Part shown: piece after piece, positions 45,788-54,968 of the stretch
Position numbering within the stretch: the stretch's first letter is position 1
Layout of the letters: the number at the start of each line of letters is the position of its first letter
Source: Gynuella sp050296195
GTDB lineage: Bacteria; Pseudomonadota; Gammaproteobacteria; Pseudomonadales; Natronospirillaceae
Assembly (NCBI RefSeq): GCF_050296195.1
Contig: NZ_JBNKRB010000061.1
DNA: 64,000 nt
Direction: 5' to 3' (one strand)
The notes under the pieces: model-generated
The model's input: only the letters and a program-made list of their open reading frames with translations
What the model was told of the DNA's origin: nothing
The model's database searches: none
Program-made: the position numbers and the translations under genes

Positions 45788-46687
45788 TTATAAAAACCGC
45801 TGTAGAGTTTCCACGATCAAGTTAGTCCGTTGCCCCTTACGGGTAGCTGTTGCCAGTCGTGATTCAAAAAACAGTTGTTCCGGCATCAGTGCCTTCATTT
45901 GGTTTTTATCGACCCAGTTGGCGGCATAGTGATCAGGTAAAAAACCGATATAACTGCCAGTCAGGATCATAAAAGCGATACCTTCTCGGTCAGATGCCGT
46001 GGCGTTGCAATTAAGCAGTTGATGCAGATTGATTACATCGCTGTTCATGCGATCACTCGGAGCCACCGCATCAACAGACTTCAATTGCGCCACATCAAGG
46101 TCCTCCGCGAGCCCGAAAAAATAATGTTCATGGCTGCAATAGAGGCTCGAACGCTCCGTGTACAAGACATTGTATTCCAGTCCCGATAACGGCAGGTCCA
46201 GCGGTATCACGCCAATGTGCAGCCGACCATCGAACAACCGTCGTTCGATTTCTCCCGGCGTACTCATGCTGATGTTGATACGTACTTCATCGCTCTGCTC
46301 CCGCAGTTTTTTGAGTGCGTTCGTGATATGCATATGTGGCAGTGTTACCAGATTATTGACGATGCCAATATTGAGTTCGCCTCTTAGCTGCCGATTGATC
46401 TGATTGACGTCACTGCGGAAGTTTTCCACCGCTGTCAATAACACCTCACAGGCTCTGAGCACCTCGCGACCTTCATCTGTCAGGGCAAAGCCGGCGCGAC
46501 CCCGCTGACACAGGCGCATTCCCAGGCGTTTCTCAAGATCCGCCATTTGCAGACTGACTGCCGAACGGGTAATTCCCAGAACACTTTCCGCCGCAGAGAA
46601 ACTGCCGCACTCCACAACGGTCTTAAATAAACGCAGTAAACGCAGATCATAGTCACTGACCTGACTGAGTGGATTTTTCGGTTTCAT
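45788..46687 (-). CDS. LysR-family transcriptional regulator
   Basis: A 299-residue regulator with an N-terminal winged HTH (FKTVVECGSFSAAESVLGIT, followed by RSAVSLQMADLEKRLG) and a two-lobed effector domain (about 95-295). It is immediately upstream of, and on the same strand as, the beta-alanine genes, so it probably controls them. The effector is not deducible. Confidence 0.9.
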   Translation of the reverse strand: MKPKNPLSQVSDYDLRLLRLFKTVVECGSFSAAESVLGITRSAVSLQMADLEKRLGMRLCQRGRAGFALTDEGREVLRACEVLLTAVENFRSDVNQINRQLRGELNIGIVNNLVTLPHMHITNALKKLREQSDEVRINISMSTPGEIERRLFDGRLHIGVIPLDLPLSGLEYNVLYTERSSLYCSHEHYFFGLAEDLDVAQLKSVDAVAPSDRMNSDVINLHQLLNCNATASDREGIAFMILTGSYIGFLPDHYAANWVDKNQMKALMPEQLFFESRLATATRKGQRTNLIVETLQRFL

Positions 46688-47577
46688 GGGTGAGTATCTG
46701 GAAAACCAACATCATTTAGTTATGTAGAAGCTTATCTGATTCTGGTGGAGATGGAAGGGGAAATCCTTGGTTGGACTCGCTGGTGTCTGGTCAAGGTCTG
46801 TGGGCAAATCACTGATGGTTGCGACGGGTATCTTGTTGGTGTGATAAGTGATGAAAAAATGGTTAACCAGATAGGTTAAGTTTTGTTCGAAAACTATTCC
46901 CATTTTCGGTTGTTTTGGCATGCAATAGAGTTGACCTTTTTCAGTGATACCGGTTTAAAAGATTTCTGTGACAATCTCTGATTCGTACAATACTGACACT
47001 GTCACACACATCGATGAAGTTGTCGTCTGCATCTGATATATCATTGGAATAGGACTGTGAATGGGTTGGAAACAACACATCTGATATTTAATTTTAAACC
47101 TTATATCATGTGGTTATATCGAGGTTGTGGGCAAATATGCGCCAGCATCAGACCTGATTTGAGATGTTTCGTTTAGTGGCAGATGGAGTCAAAAAAGTAC
47201 ACTGGTATTTTCTGAACACGACTCTGCAGGCACTATAAAAACATTACATAGACAAACATAAAGCTAAGACTACTGGCGTGAGATGATATAAATAAAAAAT
47301 AAAAACAAAAAAATGTTGAGCAGATATGTTCATTGTGTAAAGTATTTAAGAAATTATGCGGATATTTAATAGCACAGATGTTGGGCTGGTAATGAAATGT
47401 GCCAGAGCAATCGTATGATGCACGGATGCATCATCATGGGAACTAAACCCATGCTAGTTTTTTAAATCCAGGGATTTTACGAGTTCTGACAGGCTAAATA
47501 ATTTAAAAAAGTAAATGAAAGCTGCCAATTATGAGGGAGTGATTCATTAAATCATTTAAATGCCAAGGATTGTTGCT
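46688..47577. other. Long AT-rich non-coding region
   Basis: About 890 bases without a supported gene. The only structured part found is near the right end: an inverted repeat ATGATGCA/TGCATCAT (47415-47434) and the hairpin plus T run described separately. A short frame at 46712-46921 has no ribosome site and low-complexity content. Confidence 0.5.
47415..47463 (+). terminator. Two adjacent hairpins with T run in a non-coding region
   Basis: ATGATGCA/TGCATCAT is followed at once by CATGGG-AACTAAA-CCCATG, four bases and seven Ts (47457-47463). This looks like an intrinsic terminator 115 bases before the acyltransferase gene. It could end a small RNA or act as a leader attenuator. Confidence 0.5.
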
Positions 47578-49515
47578 ATGAAATATCGTGCTGAAATTGA
47601 TGGTTTGCGAGCTCTTGCTGTTGTTCCGGTTATTCTATTCCACGCCGGTTTTGAGTTGTTCGGCGGAGGGTTTGTCGGTGTTGATGTGTTTTTCGTGATC
47701 AGCGGGTATTTAATTACCACCATACTGGTTGATGATATCGAGAAAAAGCGCTTTAGCATTATCAATTTTTACGAGAGACGTGCACGAAGAATATTGCCCG
47801 CCTTGTTCTTTGTCATGCTGGTTTGTATTCCATTTGCCTGGGCATGGATGTTGCCAAGTCAAATGATAGATTTTTCTAAGAGCTTTGTGGCCGTCAGCCT
47901 GTTTGTATCGAATATTTTATTTTGGCGCCAGAGTGGATACTTTGATGCGGCGGCAGAAGAGAAACCCTTACTGCATACTTGGAGTCTGGCAGTTGAGGAG
48001 CAGTATTATGTTCTGTTTCCAATTTTCCTGTTTTTAGCCTGGCGCTTTGGTAAACACCGGGTTTTTTGGATGATTGCGGGGCTTGCTGCTATTAGTTTGG
48101 CAATCAGCGAGTGGGGATGGCGTAATCAGTCAACTGCGAATTTTTATCTGGCACCAACACGTGCGTGGGAGCTATTTGCCGGTTCCCTCGCTGCCTTTGT
48201 CGTTCAAAAACAGGGCGTACAAGAAAATAATATTCTGTCGTTTGTCGGGTTGGCTGCAATCGTTTTCTCCATCTTTTTTTACGACAAACAGATACCCTTT
48301 CCAAGCGTTTATTCCCTGGTTCCCGTTGTTGGAGTGGTTCTTTTGGTTTTGTTTGCTGGAAAGGGAACCTGGGCAGCAAAGATACTGAGCACACGATTAT
48401 GTGTTGGTATAGGTTTAATCAGTTATTCCGCATATTTGTGGCATCAGCCTTTGCTGGCATTTGCTCGTATAAAGCTGATTGATGAGCCGGGTATGGCTCT
48501 AATGGGGGCATTGTCAGCATTATCCTTAGTGCTTGCTGTACTAACCTGGAGGTTTGTGGAGCAGCCCTTCAGAAAAAAAGAACAGTTCAATCGACAGAAA
48601 ATTTTCAGCATGTCCCTTGTTGGTATCACAGGTTTTGTGTTTTTTGGCGTTATAGGTATACAAACAATCGGTTTTGCTGAGCAACGATATGACAAGCATT
48701 TTTTAGCGCTCAATGACAGGCTGTTTTTACGTAGTTCCAGAAACCAGGTGTTAGGTAATGATGAGATTAAACCGAACTGGATTTTGCTTGGAGACAGTCA
48801 TGCTGACGCATTGCAGGATGGATTTTCTGAAATACTCAAACTGAATGATCAAGCAGCATTAATTGGTACAGAAACGGGCTGCCCTCCTGCGATGAACCTA
48901 TGGCGACATGATATGAACTACGGAAGTAAGTGTCATGACAACTACAAAGCAGTACTCAATGTTATAAAAGATAACAATATCAGCAATGTATTGATGGCTG
49001 CCCGTTACGCACTTTATTTGAATTCCAGCAGATTTGATAATCAGGAAGGTGGAAAAGAAAAAGGCCAGTCCCCCAAAGTGTTATACGATCATATGGACTT
49101 CATGGATCATCTGAGAGCGGACTCCCTTCGACACCAGGCCATTGAAAACGAGCTGGTTTCTTATGTAAACCAGCTCAGTCAATTAGGTACTCATATTTAT
49201 ATTCTGACCAGTATTCCAGAAGTTGGCTGGCATGTTCCTGAACTGATGAGAAGTGGCTCTGATGTAGTTTCAACGAGCCGTGCCGTATATGAGCAAAGGG
49301 TTGCGAGTCTGGATAGCTTCTATAATCGGATCCAGTCGATTCCAAATGTAACCATATTGCATTCAGAAAATGTGCTATGTGATGCCAGCCGTTGTATTGC
49401 TTCTAATGATGGATACCCTTTGTACTATGATACAAATCATCCAAGTATCTATGGTGCAAGATATCTACTTCGCCGACTCAGCGAAAAGATTTTTACCAGA
49501 AGTGCTTCGTTGTGA
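47578..49515 (+). CDS. OafA/YrhL-type acyltransferase with SGNH domain
   Basis: A 645-residue membrane O-acyltransferase. The N-terminal acyltransferase-3 domain (about 1-345) has roughly ten membrane segments and the signatures EIDGLRALAVVPVILFHAG, HTWSLAVEEQYY and ARRILPALF. The C-terminal periplasmic SGNH domain (about 400-640) has LLGDSHADALQDG and the Asp-His pair DTNHPSIYG. Such proteins acetylate O-antigen or peptidoglycan sugars. ATG 47578 follows AAGGA; ATG 47560 is less well placed. Confidence 0.92.
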   Translation: MKYRAEIDGLRALAVVPVILFHAGFELFGGGFVGVDVFFVISGYLITTILVDDIEKKRFSIINFYERRARRILPALFFVMLVCIPFAWAWMLPSQMIDFSKSFVAVSLFVSNILFWRQSGYFDAAAEEKPLLHTWSLAVEEQYYVLFPIFLFLAWRFGKHRVFWMIAGLAAISLAISEWGWRNQSTANFYLAPTRAWELFAGSLAAFVVQKQGVQENNILSFVGLAAIVFSIFFYDKQIPFPSVYSLVPVVGVVLLVLFAGKGTWAAKILSTRLCVGIGLISYSAYLWHQPLLAFARIKLIDEPGMALMGALSALSLVLAVLTWRFVEQPFRKKEQFNRQKIFSMSLVGITGFVFFGVIGIQTIGFAEQRYDKHFLALNDRLFLRSSRNQVLGNDEIKPNWILLGDSHADALQDGFSEILKLNDQAALIGTETGCPPAMNLWRHDMNYGSKCHDNYKAVLNVIKDNNISNVLMAARYALYLNSSRFDNQEGGKEKGQSPKVLYDHMDFMDHLRADSLRHQAIENELVSYVNQLSQLGTHIYILTSIPEVGWHVPELMRSGSDVVSTSRAVYEQRVASLDSFYNRIQSIPNVTILHSENVLCDASRCIASNDGYPLYYDTNHPSIYGARYLLRRLSEKIFTRSASL

Positions 49516-50016
49516 GCTGGTTTTAGCTCAATTATTGCGCATTCTTTTGGTTTTCCAAATGGTTGCGTGATGAGTGTATCTCCAAATCACTGTTGCACGT
49601 CCCTGAATATCCGGGAAGGAACTATCGAAATGTGACCGTCAGGGGGAGAATAATCCCCTTCGGCTATGGCTGATCTACGTGGATGCATGAAAGCGGAAGA
49701 TTCTGAATAGTGCATCATTGTAACTGAAGCTAATAACCTGCCGAATTTTCCCTCTGACTGTGAACAGACCATCCTGAAAAGTTGTACGATTCAATCGAAC
49801 TGAGTCCACCTTATATCCGTTACTTACAAATGTTTTTAACTCTTCCTGCAAACCTAACCCAAGGTCACTAAAAAACGCCCAATTCGGCTCTCAGGCAGTC
49901 ACATTCACGGCCACAGTGACTAAACAGTGACCCCACCGTGACTTTTGGCACCTGCTGATTCTCCCTATTTCGACATAACCTGGGATCGTCAATCACAAAC
50001 ACCCAAAGGTTTTATT
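49516..50016. promoter_or_regulatory. Non-coding region with three GTGAC repeats spaced 11 bp
   Basis: About 500 bases with no convincing gene. CAGTGAC at 49914-49920, CAGTGAC at 49925-49931 and CCGTGAC at 49936-49942 place GTGAC exactly 11 bases apart, 75-100 bases before the membrane-protein/LuxR pair. This looks like a site bound by a regulator on one face of the helix. Confidence 0.45.
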
Positions 50017-50526
50017 ATGATCTCAATGATAGATATTCTCAGCGGTGCCCCTTTTTGGGCCTGGCTGGTACTGGCCTATGGTCTGACGGTTGGAATCAGG
50101 GGGCTTCAACCCCGTAAGATCAGCATGAGCAAGAATGTGCTGCTCACCGGTTTTTTTCTGTATTTGAGCGTCTCTTCACTCATTCATGCTTCCCGACAGT
50201 TTCCCTCGATAGGCATTGTGTGGCTGATCGCAGCGGCAATTGGTGCGACGATCAGCTACTGCTTCTTAACTCCGCCGCCAATAGCCGAGCTGTCAGATCG
50301 TCGTGGGCTTATGGTTCAAGGCAGTGTCACATCTCTGATCATCTTCCCAATCATATTTATGGCTAAATTTACCTATGGGGTAATGGTCGCCATAGCCCCT
50401 GATATGTTGTTGAATATCGGCTTTGAAGTTGTATTTTTTACAATTACTGGTCTGTCTACAGGAATTCTGGTGGGCAGGACCACTTGTTACCTCAGACATT
50501 ACGTGGAACTGAATCCAGGAAGTTAA
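50017..50526 (+). CDS. Small integral membrane protein (DUF6622-like)
   Basis: A 169-residue protein with about four to five membrane segments. The beginning (ILSGAPFWAWLVLAYGLTVG, followed by RGLQPRK) resembles the DUF6622-type membrane proteins; I recall this family only by pattern. ATG 50017 is preferred over an upstream start because hydrophobic sequence begins directly after it and AAAGG precedes it. It lies one base before the LuxR gene and may be its partner or signal sensor. Confidence 0.65.
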   Translation: MISMIDILSGAPFWAWLVLAYGLTVGIRGLQPRKISMSKNVLLTGFFLYLSVSSLIHASRQFPSIGIVWLIAAAIGATISYCFLTPPPIAELSDRRGLMVQGSVTSLIIFPIIFMAKFTYGVMVAIAPDMLLNIGFEVVFFTITGLSTGILVGRTTCYLRHYVELNPGS

Positions 50527-50527
50527 T

Positions 50528-51265
50528 ATGAATCCAGCGCTTTTGTGGACCCTGCGAATATTTATCTACGCGACCTTGATACAGGCTCTCCTACGCATGT
50601 ATACAGCAGGCGTGACCGTCATATGGGCCTGGAGTATAGGCGCGATAGTCTTTGCTCTGTTACTGCCGATCGGACAATGGAAAAAACGCTGGTCTCCGTA
50701 CATGATCATGGCTGTTCTGATTGTTGAAGGAATCTTCGCCATGATTGGAATGCTTCTGACCCCGGTACCCGGTGTGTTGCAGTTTGCGTTTTTTATCCTT
50801 TTGACGTTGTCAGCGCAGCTTCCAAGACCATTATCGATTTTATCGTACCTGTTGTTACTGCTGATGAACCACCTTCCTTTTGTCCTGGTCTCAAATGGCC
50901 AGGCAAATGTGGATTTCATATTCGACCTGTTGCCTGGTCAATTGGTCTTCATTGCCTTTTCTGAAATATTCTGGCAATCCCGCAGAATCATCGAAGAAAA
51001 CCGCAAGCTCATTGATGAGTTGGTTGAAGCCCAGCGAGAACTACACCCAGAACATAAACCATCGGCTGAAGCTGTGGTTTTCTCCAAACGAGACAAAGAA
51101 GTACTCGCACTCATTGCCAAAGGCTTCAGCAACAAAGAAATCGCTGAACGTTTGTTTCTTGCCGAAGGCACTGTCAAAAACCGGGTCAGCATGATTCTGG
51201 AAAAAACCGGAGTACGCAATCGTACCGAAGCGGCTCTAAAAGCACGGGAAATTGGAGTGCTCTGA
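50528..51265 (+). CDS. Membrane-anchored LuxR-type regulator
   Basis: A 245-residue protein. About five hydrophobic segments fill residues 8-155, a short coiled region (160-185) follows, and a LuxR/GerE HTH occupies about 182-245 (LSKRDKEVLALIAKGFSNKE, then GTVKNRVSMILEKTGVRNRT). There is no receiver domain, so the membrane part is the likely sensor. It is co-transcribed with the preceding membrane protein. Confidence 0.85.
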   Translation: MNPALLWTLRIFIYATLIQALLRMYTAGVTVIWAWSIGAIVFALLLPIGQWKKRWSPYMIMAVLIVEGIFAMIGMLLTPVPGVLQFAFFILLTLSAQLPRPLSILSYLLLLLMNHLPFVLVSNGQANVDFIFDLLPGQLVFIAFSEIFWQSRRIIEENRKLIDELVEAQRELHPEHKPSAEAVVFSKRDKEVLALIAKGFSNKEIAERLFLAEGTVKNRVSMILEKTGVRNRTEAALKAREIGVL

Positions 51266-51355
51266 TTGCTAATTGCGAAACATTGCAGACAAACCGGCTA
51301 CCTCTTAGTCATGACTCAGACGATGTGAAAGTTATTTTTATGGATAACAGAATTT

Positions 51356-52003
51356 ATGAGCATACCCAATAAACAGATTAGAGCCGTTTATGACGATAAA
51401 ACTATTCGGGTCTATCAGGCTTACAGTGCTGCAATTGCCGATTCAGCTCTTGAATACGGAACCTTCAAATCACCGCCGTTCAAGATGGAGCGCATGACCT
51501 GGATTAAGCCTTCTTTTCTGTGGATGATGTATCGCTCTGGGTGGGGCAAAAAAGAGAGTGCTCAGCAAAGAATTCTGGCCATCGACATTACCCGGGAAGG
51601 TTTTGAATGGGCGCTTGAACATAGTCTGTTGAGCCATAAAGCCAAGCATTACGCAGACAAAGACGAGTGGTTAAGAATAAAAAAAGCCACACCGGTTCGT
51701 ATTCAATGGGACCCGGAACGTGACTTACAGTTGCAGCCTCAGAAACATCGTACCATTCAAATTGGTCTAACCAATGAAGCGGTGCCGCTCTATATTAATG
51801 AGTGGACACAAAAGATTGCGGATGTCTCCGATTTGGCAGCAGAGATACACGAATTGGTTGAGCAAGGAGAGTTAGCCGCCGCTGAACGGCGGTTGCCTGT
51901 TGAGATGCCTTTTAACGTTACAGAACCGATATTCAGGCATCTACATGACTCAGAAACAGAGGGAGAGCAGAATTTTAACCATGACTGTGCGGCGATCGAG
52001 TGA
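51356..52003 (+). CDS. DUF4291 family protein
   Basis: A 215-residue protein with the DUF4291 hallmarks: IRAVYDDKTIRVYQAYS at the N-terminus, then MERMTWIKPSFLWMMYRSGW and the RIQWDPERDL segment. It is widespread in bacteria and fungi, without an assigned reaction. It has no signal peptide and is a single gene at the boundary before the decayed accessory region. Confidence 0.85.
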   Translation: MSIPNKQIRAVYDDKTIRVYQAYSAAIADSALEYGTFKSPPFKMERMTWIKPSFLWMMYRSGWGKKESAQQRILAIDITREGFEWALEHSLLSHKAKHYADKDEWLRIKKATPVRIQWDPERDLQLQPQKHRTIQIGLTNEAVPLYINEWTQKIADVSDLAAEIHELVEQGELAAAERRLPVEMPFNVTEPIFRHLHDSETEGEQNFNHDCAAIE

Positions 52004-52024
52004 CCGGTTATCGACAGCTTGCGA

Positions 52025-52204
52025 TTAATTTTTTTCCGCATATTGTTTTTGGCGGAAGAAATCGATAAACGCGCGTAGCGGGTTCGGTGTAAGACGGCTT
52101 AAAAAATAGAGTCTTGGAGCTTGTTAGGCAGCAGTACGAAAGCTGCCTTCATCCAGTACGGTGAGAAAGACGACCAGGTTGTTTTCAGTTGGATTGTTCT
52201 TCAC
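52025..52204 (-). pseudogene. LysR regulator reduced to its two ends
   Basis: From GTG 52204 the frame reads MKNNPTENNLVVFLTVLDEG then SFRTAA, a LysR-type N-terminus. It meets TAA, then continues in the same frame QAPRLYFLSRLTPNPLRAFI-DFFRQKQ to a second stop, like a LysR C-terminus. The roughly 230 residues between are missing. The identification rests on pattern recognition. The left part (52072 onward) is also part of the 151-bp repeat. Confidence 0.5.
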
Positions 52205-52222
52205 ATAGAACAGCTTATTCCA
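52072..52222. repeat. 151-bp direct repeat, copy 1
   Basis: It aligns without gaps to 54969-55119, with nine mismatches counted by hand (about 94% identity). Both copies share the LysR deletion junction, so the copy was made after the deletion. This copy continues into the LysR tail and lies just after the 3' end of the 52247-53116 gene. Confidence 0.9.
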
Positions 52223-52246
52223 ATATTACAGAATTACCAGGTAAGC

Positions 52247-53116
52247 CTAGCCTTTATTTTTCTTTATATGATCTTGTTGCTGTTTATGTTGGTCAACAGC
52301 ATCTTTTATCAGCTGTCTCAACAGGCCTCGTGGTGTTGGAATATATGGTGTTACATGATGCTCCGGTAGGTTCATCATATCTGCAGGAAAATAGGTGTTT
52401 TCATAGACTATGTTCATACCTTTTGAGTGAGCGAGATAAACCAGGGCGATTCCATACTGGCTGAAAAAATGTTGATCAATACGCCAAAACATCGCGTTTG
52501 AATTTATCTGCTTTGGATAATGCTCGTTGATATGATCCAATGCTTTGATAAAGGCTGATTCGTTTCGATCCCAGATAGCTTGCATTGCATTAGCATAGCC
52601 CAAATATTTTAAATTTGATTTATTACCACTTCGCTTATGAAATTCAGCCAGCCACTTTTTTCCTTCCTTCTCGATATCCAGAATTAAATACTTTAAAGAA
52701 AGTGTCCATTCAACGCTATAAGGTGGAGGTTCAAAGCTACCTTTTAGCTTCTCAGTGCTACAGTATTCCGCCATTTCTTTTGCAAGAGAGACACTATTAA
52801 AACTCAGAGCGAGTGAAAAAAACTCATGGTAGTATTCCCAGCGATTTAAATTATAAATATTTTTTCCTTGCTGAGAACATTCGAACAAACCAGCTAAACG
52901 GGCAATGGATGAGTTGCTTCTTTCAGAAAATTGTCTGATATCTTTCTTAGCAACCCACGCACTAACAGCACCTGTATACATGAATGTTGCGGTTGAAAAT
53001 GTATGAACCCCATTTTTATTTTTTATTTTGTTTTTTTCTAAGGATAGATGATGGTTAAGTTTCGTAGAGTATTCATCGTATAAACGAGTTATTTGCTCAA
53101 GTGATGTTTCTTTCAT
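52247..53116 (-). CDS. Unknown alpha-helical protein, possible immunity protein
   Basis: A 289-residue, soluble, lysine-rich and mostly helical protein with no signal peptide. Segments such as NLNRWEYYHEFFSLALSF and the length recall helical immunity proteins of the Imm49 kind, but I cannot confirm the family. Its ATG overlaps the stop of the preceding small gene (ATGA), so the two are translated together. The local AT content is higher than in the housekeeping region. Copy 1 of the repeat begins 25 bases past its stop. Confidence 0.6.
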   Translation of the reverse strand: MKETSLEQITRLYDEYSTKLNHHLSLEKNKIKNKNGVHTFSTATFMYTGAVSAWVAKKDIRQFSERSNSSIARLAGLFECSQQGKNIYNLNRWEYYHEFFSLALSFNSVSLAKEMAEYCSTEKLKGSFEPPPYSVEWTLSLKYLILDIEKEGKKWLAEFHKRSGNKSNLKYLGYANAMQAIWDRNESAFIKALDHINEHYPKQINSNAMFWRIDQHFFSQYGIALVYLAHSKGMNIVYENTYFPADMMNLPEHHVTPYIPTPRGLLRQLIKDAVDQHKQQQDHIKKNKG

Positions 53117-53494
53117 GTTGTGGATACCGATTCAGCGAAGTCATGAACAGTTATAAAATCCAAATCGGACTGAGAGATAAGCAAAACCTCTTTTTCGTAC
53201 TCCGCAATTCCATATACGCCTATTCCAGGTGAATACTGAAAATTTACTGCTATATTCTGCCATGTATTTTCTTCCCCATCTAATAAACAAGTCAGTCGTC
53301 CAGGCGCATTCACCGTTCTCAAGTTTTATACACAACATTTTACCTATTTCAGGTTCAAGAAAATAACATAAGCAAATACCATCTGAACATTTAAAGCATT
53401 GAACTGGTATCACTTTTTGCAAGGAAAGTACGACTTTTTTTTGCCGTTCTCTAACATTGTCGTACATTCTGCATGGTGGAGTCGATGATCTCAC
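53113..53494 (-). pseudogene. Small unknown gene with a frameshift
   Basis: Translation from GTG 53494 (or the in-frame ATG of MYDNVRE) gives VLSLQKVIPVQCFKCSDGIC up to KLENGECA near 53310. The sensible protein then continues in another frame (LTCLLDGEENTWQNIAVNF) to the stop at 53113, which overlaps the next ATG. Together they would make about 115-125 residues. The overlap with genes on both sides (GTGA before, ATGA after) shows a compact cassette. No family is recognised. Confidence 0.55.
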
Positions 53495-53880
53495 TCTTGT
53501 TGTAGAGTTTGTGGGTCTCGGAGTCGATCTTGCCGCTGTTGTGCTGCTTTTTTGAAATTCACGTAACTAAAGATACATTGATCAAAAATTACGTCGCAGA
53601 AGGTAATATGAAGTATCGATTTATTAAATTCACAACGAGTAAACATGTCACCAAATATGGTGCCTGTAAATTTTACATCATCTAAAATCGACTCGAGAGC
53701 CTCAACATGGGTAAATTGTCCAAACTTTAAAAACGATCCCGCTAGGTCCACCTTGATCAATTTAAAATCTCTTAAGGACCGGACGAGTTCCACATACCGG
53801 AAACTATTTTTGTTGTCTATTATTCCAAACGGACTCTCACTGAACTGTTCGCCATTAAATGGCGAATTCCAGCGTTTTTA
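53491..53880 (-). pseudogene. Pentapeptide-repeat-like protein, 5' end missing
   Basis: From GTG 53793 about 100 residues read as imperfect pentapeptide-type repeats (LDDVKFTGTIFGDMFTRCEF, DQCIFSYVNF). The same frame is open further upstream to about 53875 (WNSPFNGEQFSESPFG) but has no start codon before a TAA. The gene therefore seems to have lost its beginning, or starts at the internal GTG. It is coupled to the following frame by GTGA. Confidence 0.5.
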
Positions 53881-53903
53881 GTCATAGATAATATTCACTA
53901 ACA

Positions 53904-54371
53904 TTATGGCTTATAAAGCATGATCGTTTGACGATGCTTTATAAGGTTTCTAAGGTGCTTATGTTCTTTGGAACTGAGATCTTGAGTGACATCTGGAAAA
54001 TCGGTTCCGCCATCATAGCCCACTAGAGAATATTGATTTATACCAGCTGGAACGGGAGCAAAATAATAAGTATGACCTGCTTCGGCATTAAACTTAAACA
54101 CCCAATTCCAATTAGACTTGACACCCAAGACAATTTCTTCTGACCTTTGTATATGCACCGTATTAGAACCCGGCTTAATATAAACTGCTTTAACAAAAGC
54201 ATTTACTTTTTCATCATTCACTTTTTGAATAGAGGTGAAATTTTCACCAGCCGTCCATATAATGGCTAATCTATCCGTACTTTCTAATTCACCTTCGTAA
54301 GCGTGTTTGACGGATTGCATCGCGCAGGCATTTAATATTAATGCGGTAAACAGAAATAAAGCATACTTCAT
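53904..54371 (-). CDS. Small lipoprotein of unknown function
   Basis: A 155-residue protein with a lipoprotein signal peptide and lipobox LNAC (Cys16). The mature part resembles DUF2846-like envelope lipoproteins in pattern (VYIKPGSNTVHIQRSEE, AGHTYYFAPVPAG). It is intact, unlike its neighbours. Outer- or inner-membrane location is not determined; residues +2/+3 are Ala-Met, favouring the outer membrane. Confidence 0.7.
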   Translation of the reverse strand: MKYALFLFTALILNACAMQSVKHAYEGELESTDRLAIIWTAGENFTSIQKVNDEKVNAFVKAVYIKPGSNTVHIQRSEEIVLGVKSNWNWVFKFNAEAGHTYYFAPVPAGINQYSLVGYDGGTDFPDVTQDLSSKEHKHLRNLIKHRQTIMLYKP

Positions 54372-54775
54372 AAATATAAAATCTCACTGAATTTAAATAG
54401 TTCTAATTTTATAATCTCGAAAAACCAAACTGCTATGGTTTTTCACTGCATGAGAGTTACTTGGTTGTTTAGAGTTTTTTAGTTATATCAACAAAATATA
54501 CTAATGTGGTCAAGCAAATCTGACCAGCTCAAATAAAAAGCTTTCAATAGTGTTGCATACTCGTCGTTGGTCATGACGACTGATAACATCCTGCGCAAAA
54601 AATCGACTTATTTTCGGGGGCTATTTTTGTACTTGCAGAAAATTAAGAAAACGCCTTGGATCACTGTTGTCCCGTTAACTTACACAAAGGGAGGCCTGTA
54701 TTCATTCAATGATTTATAATCGTTTCACCACAAAACATCATAAAACAAGAGTGAAACAGGCCATGGGCCATCATA
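54372..54775. other. Non-coding stretch with transposon-end-like sequence
   Basis: No gene is supported. Around 54585-54615 the run ATCCTGCGCAAAAAATCGAC weakly resembles the right interior of the 24.4-24.6 kb MITE-like element (TCCTGCGCGAAAATAGGCCAC), suggesting IS4-related debris to the left of the transposase fragment. Confidence 0.35.
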
Positions 54776-54968
54776 GATTATGAATGGTATAACCAATTGG
54801 AAAATAAAGGTATTTTCTTTGTAACATGTCTGAAAAGTAACGCCTCTTATCGTGTTGTTGAACGTCATAAAACGATCATATCTAAAGAAATTTCCTCTGA
54901 TCAAGTGATCGAATTTACTGGTTCGGTAACTGCGAAAAGGTGCCCGGTTCGGTTGCGGCGTGTTGGAT
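54776..54968 (+). pseudogene. IS4-family transposase fragment (middle part)
   Basis: The frame beginning DYEWYNQLENKGIFFVTCLK and continuing VIEFTGSVTAKRCPVRLRRV matches the DDE-domain middle of IS4-type transposases. The N-terminal half is absent. At about 54967 it runs directly into copy 2 of the 151-bp repeat, so the C-terminal half is also absent here. A complementary C-terminal piece lies at 63522-63719. Confidence 0.8.

Noticed and set aside
46712..46921. 69-codon frame in the gap before the OafA gene
   Set aside because: No ribosome site, no recognisable domain, AT-rich composition like the surrounding non-coding DNA.
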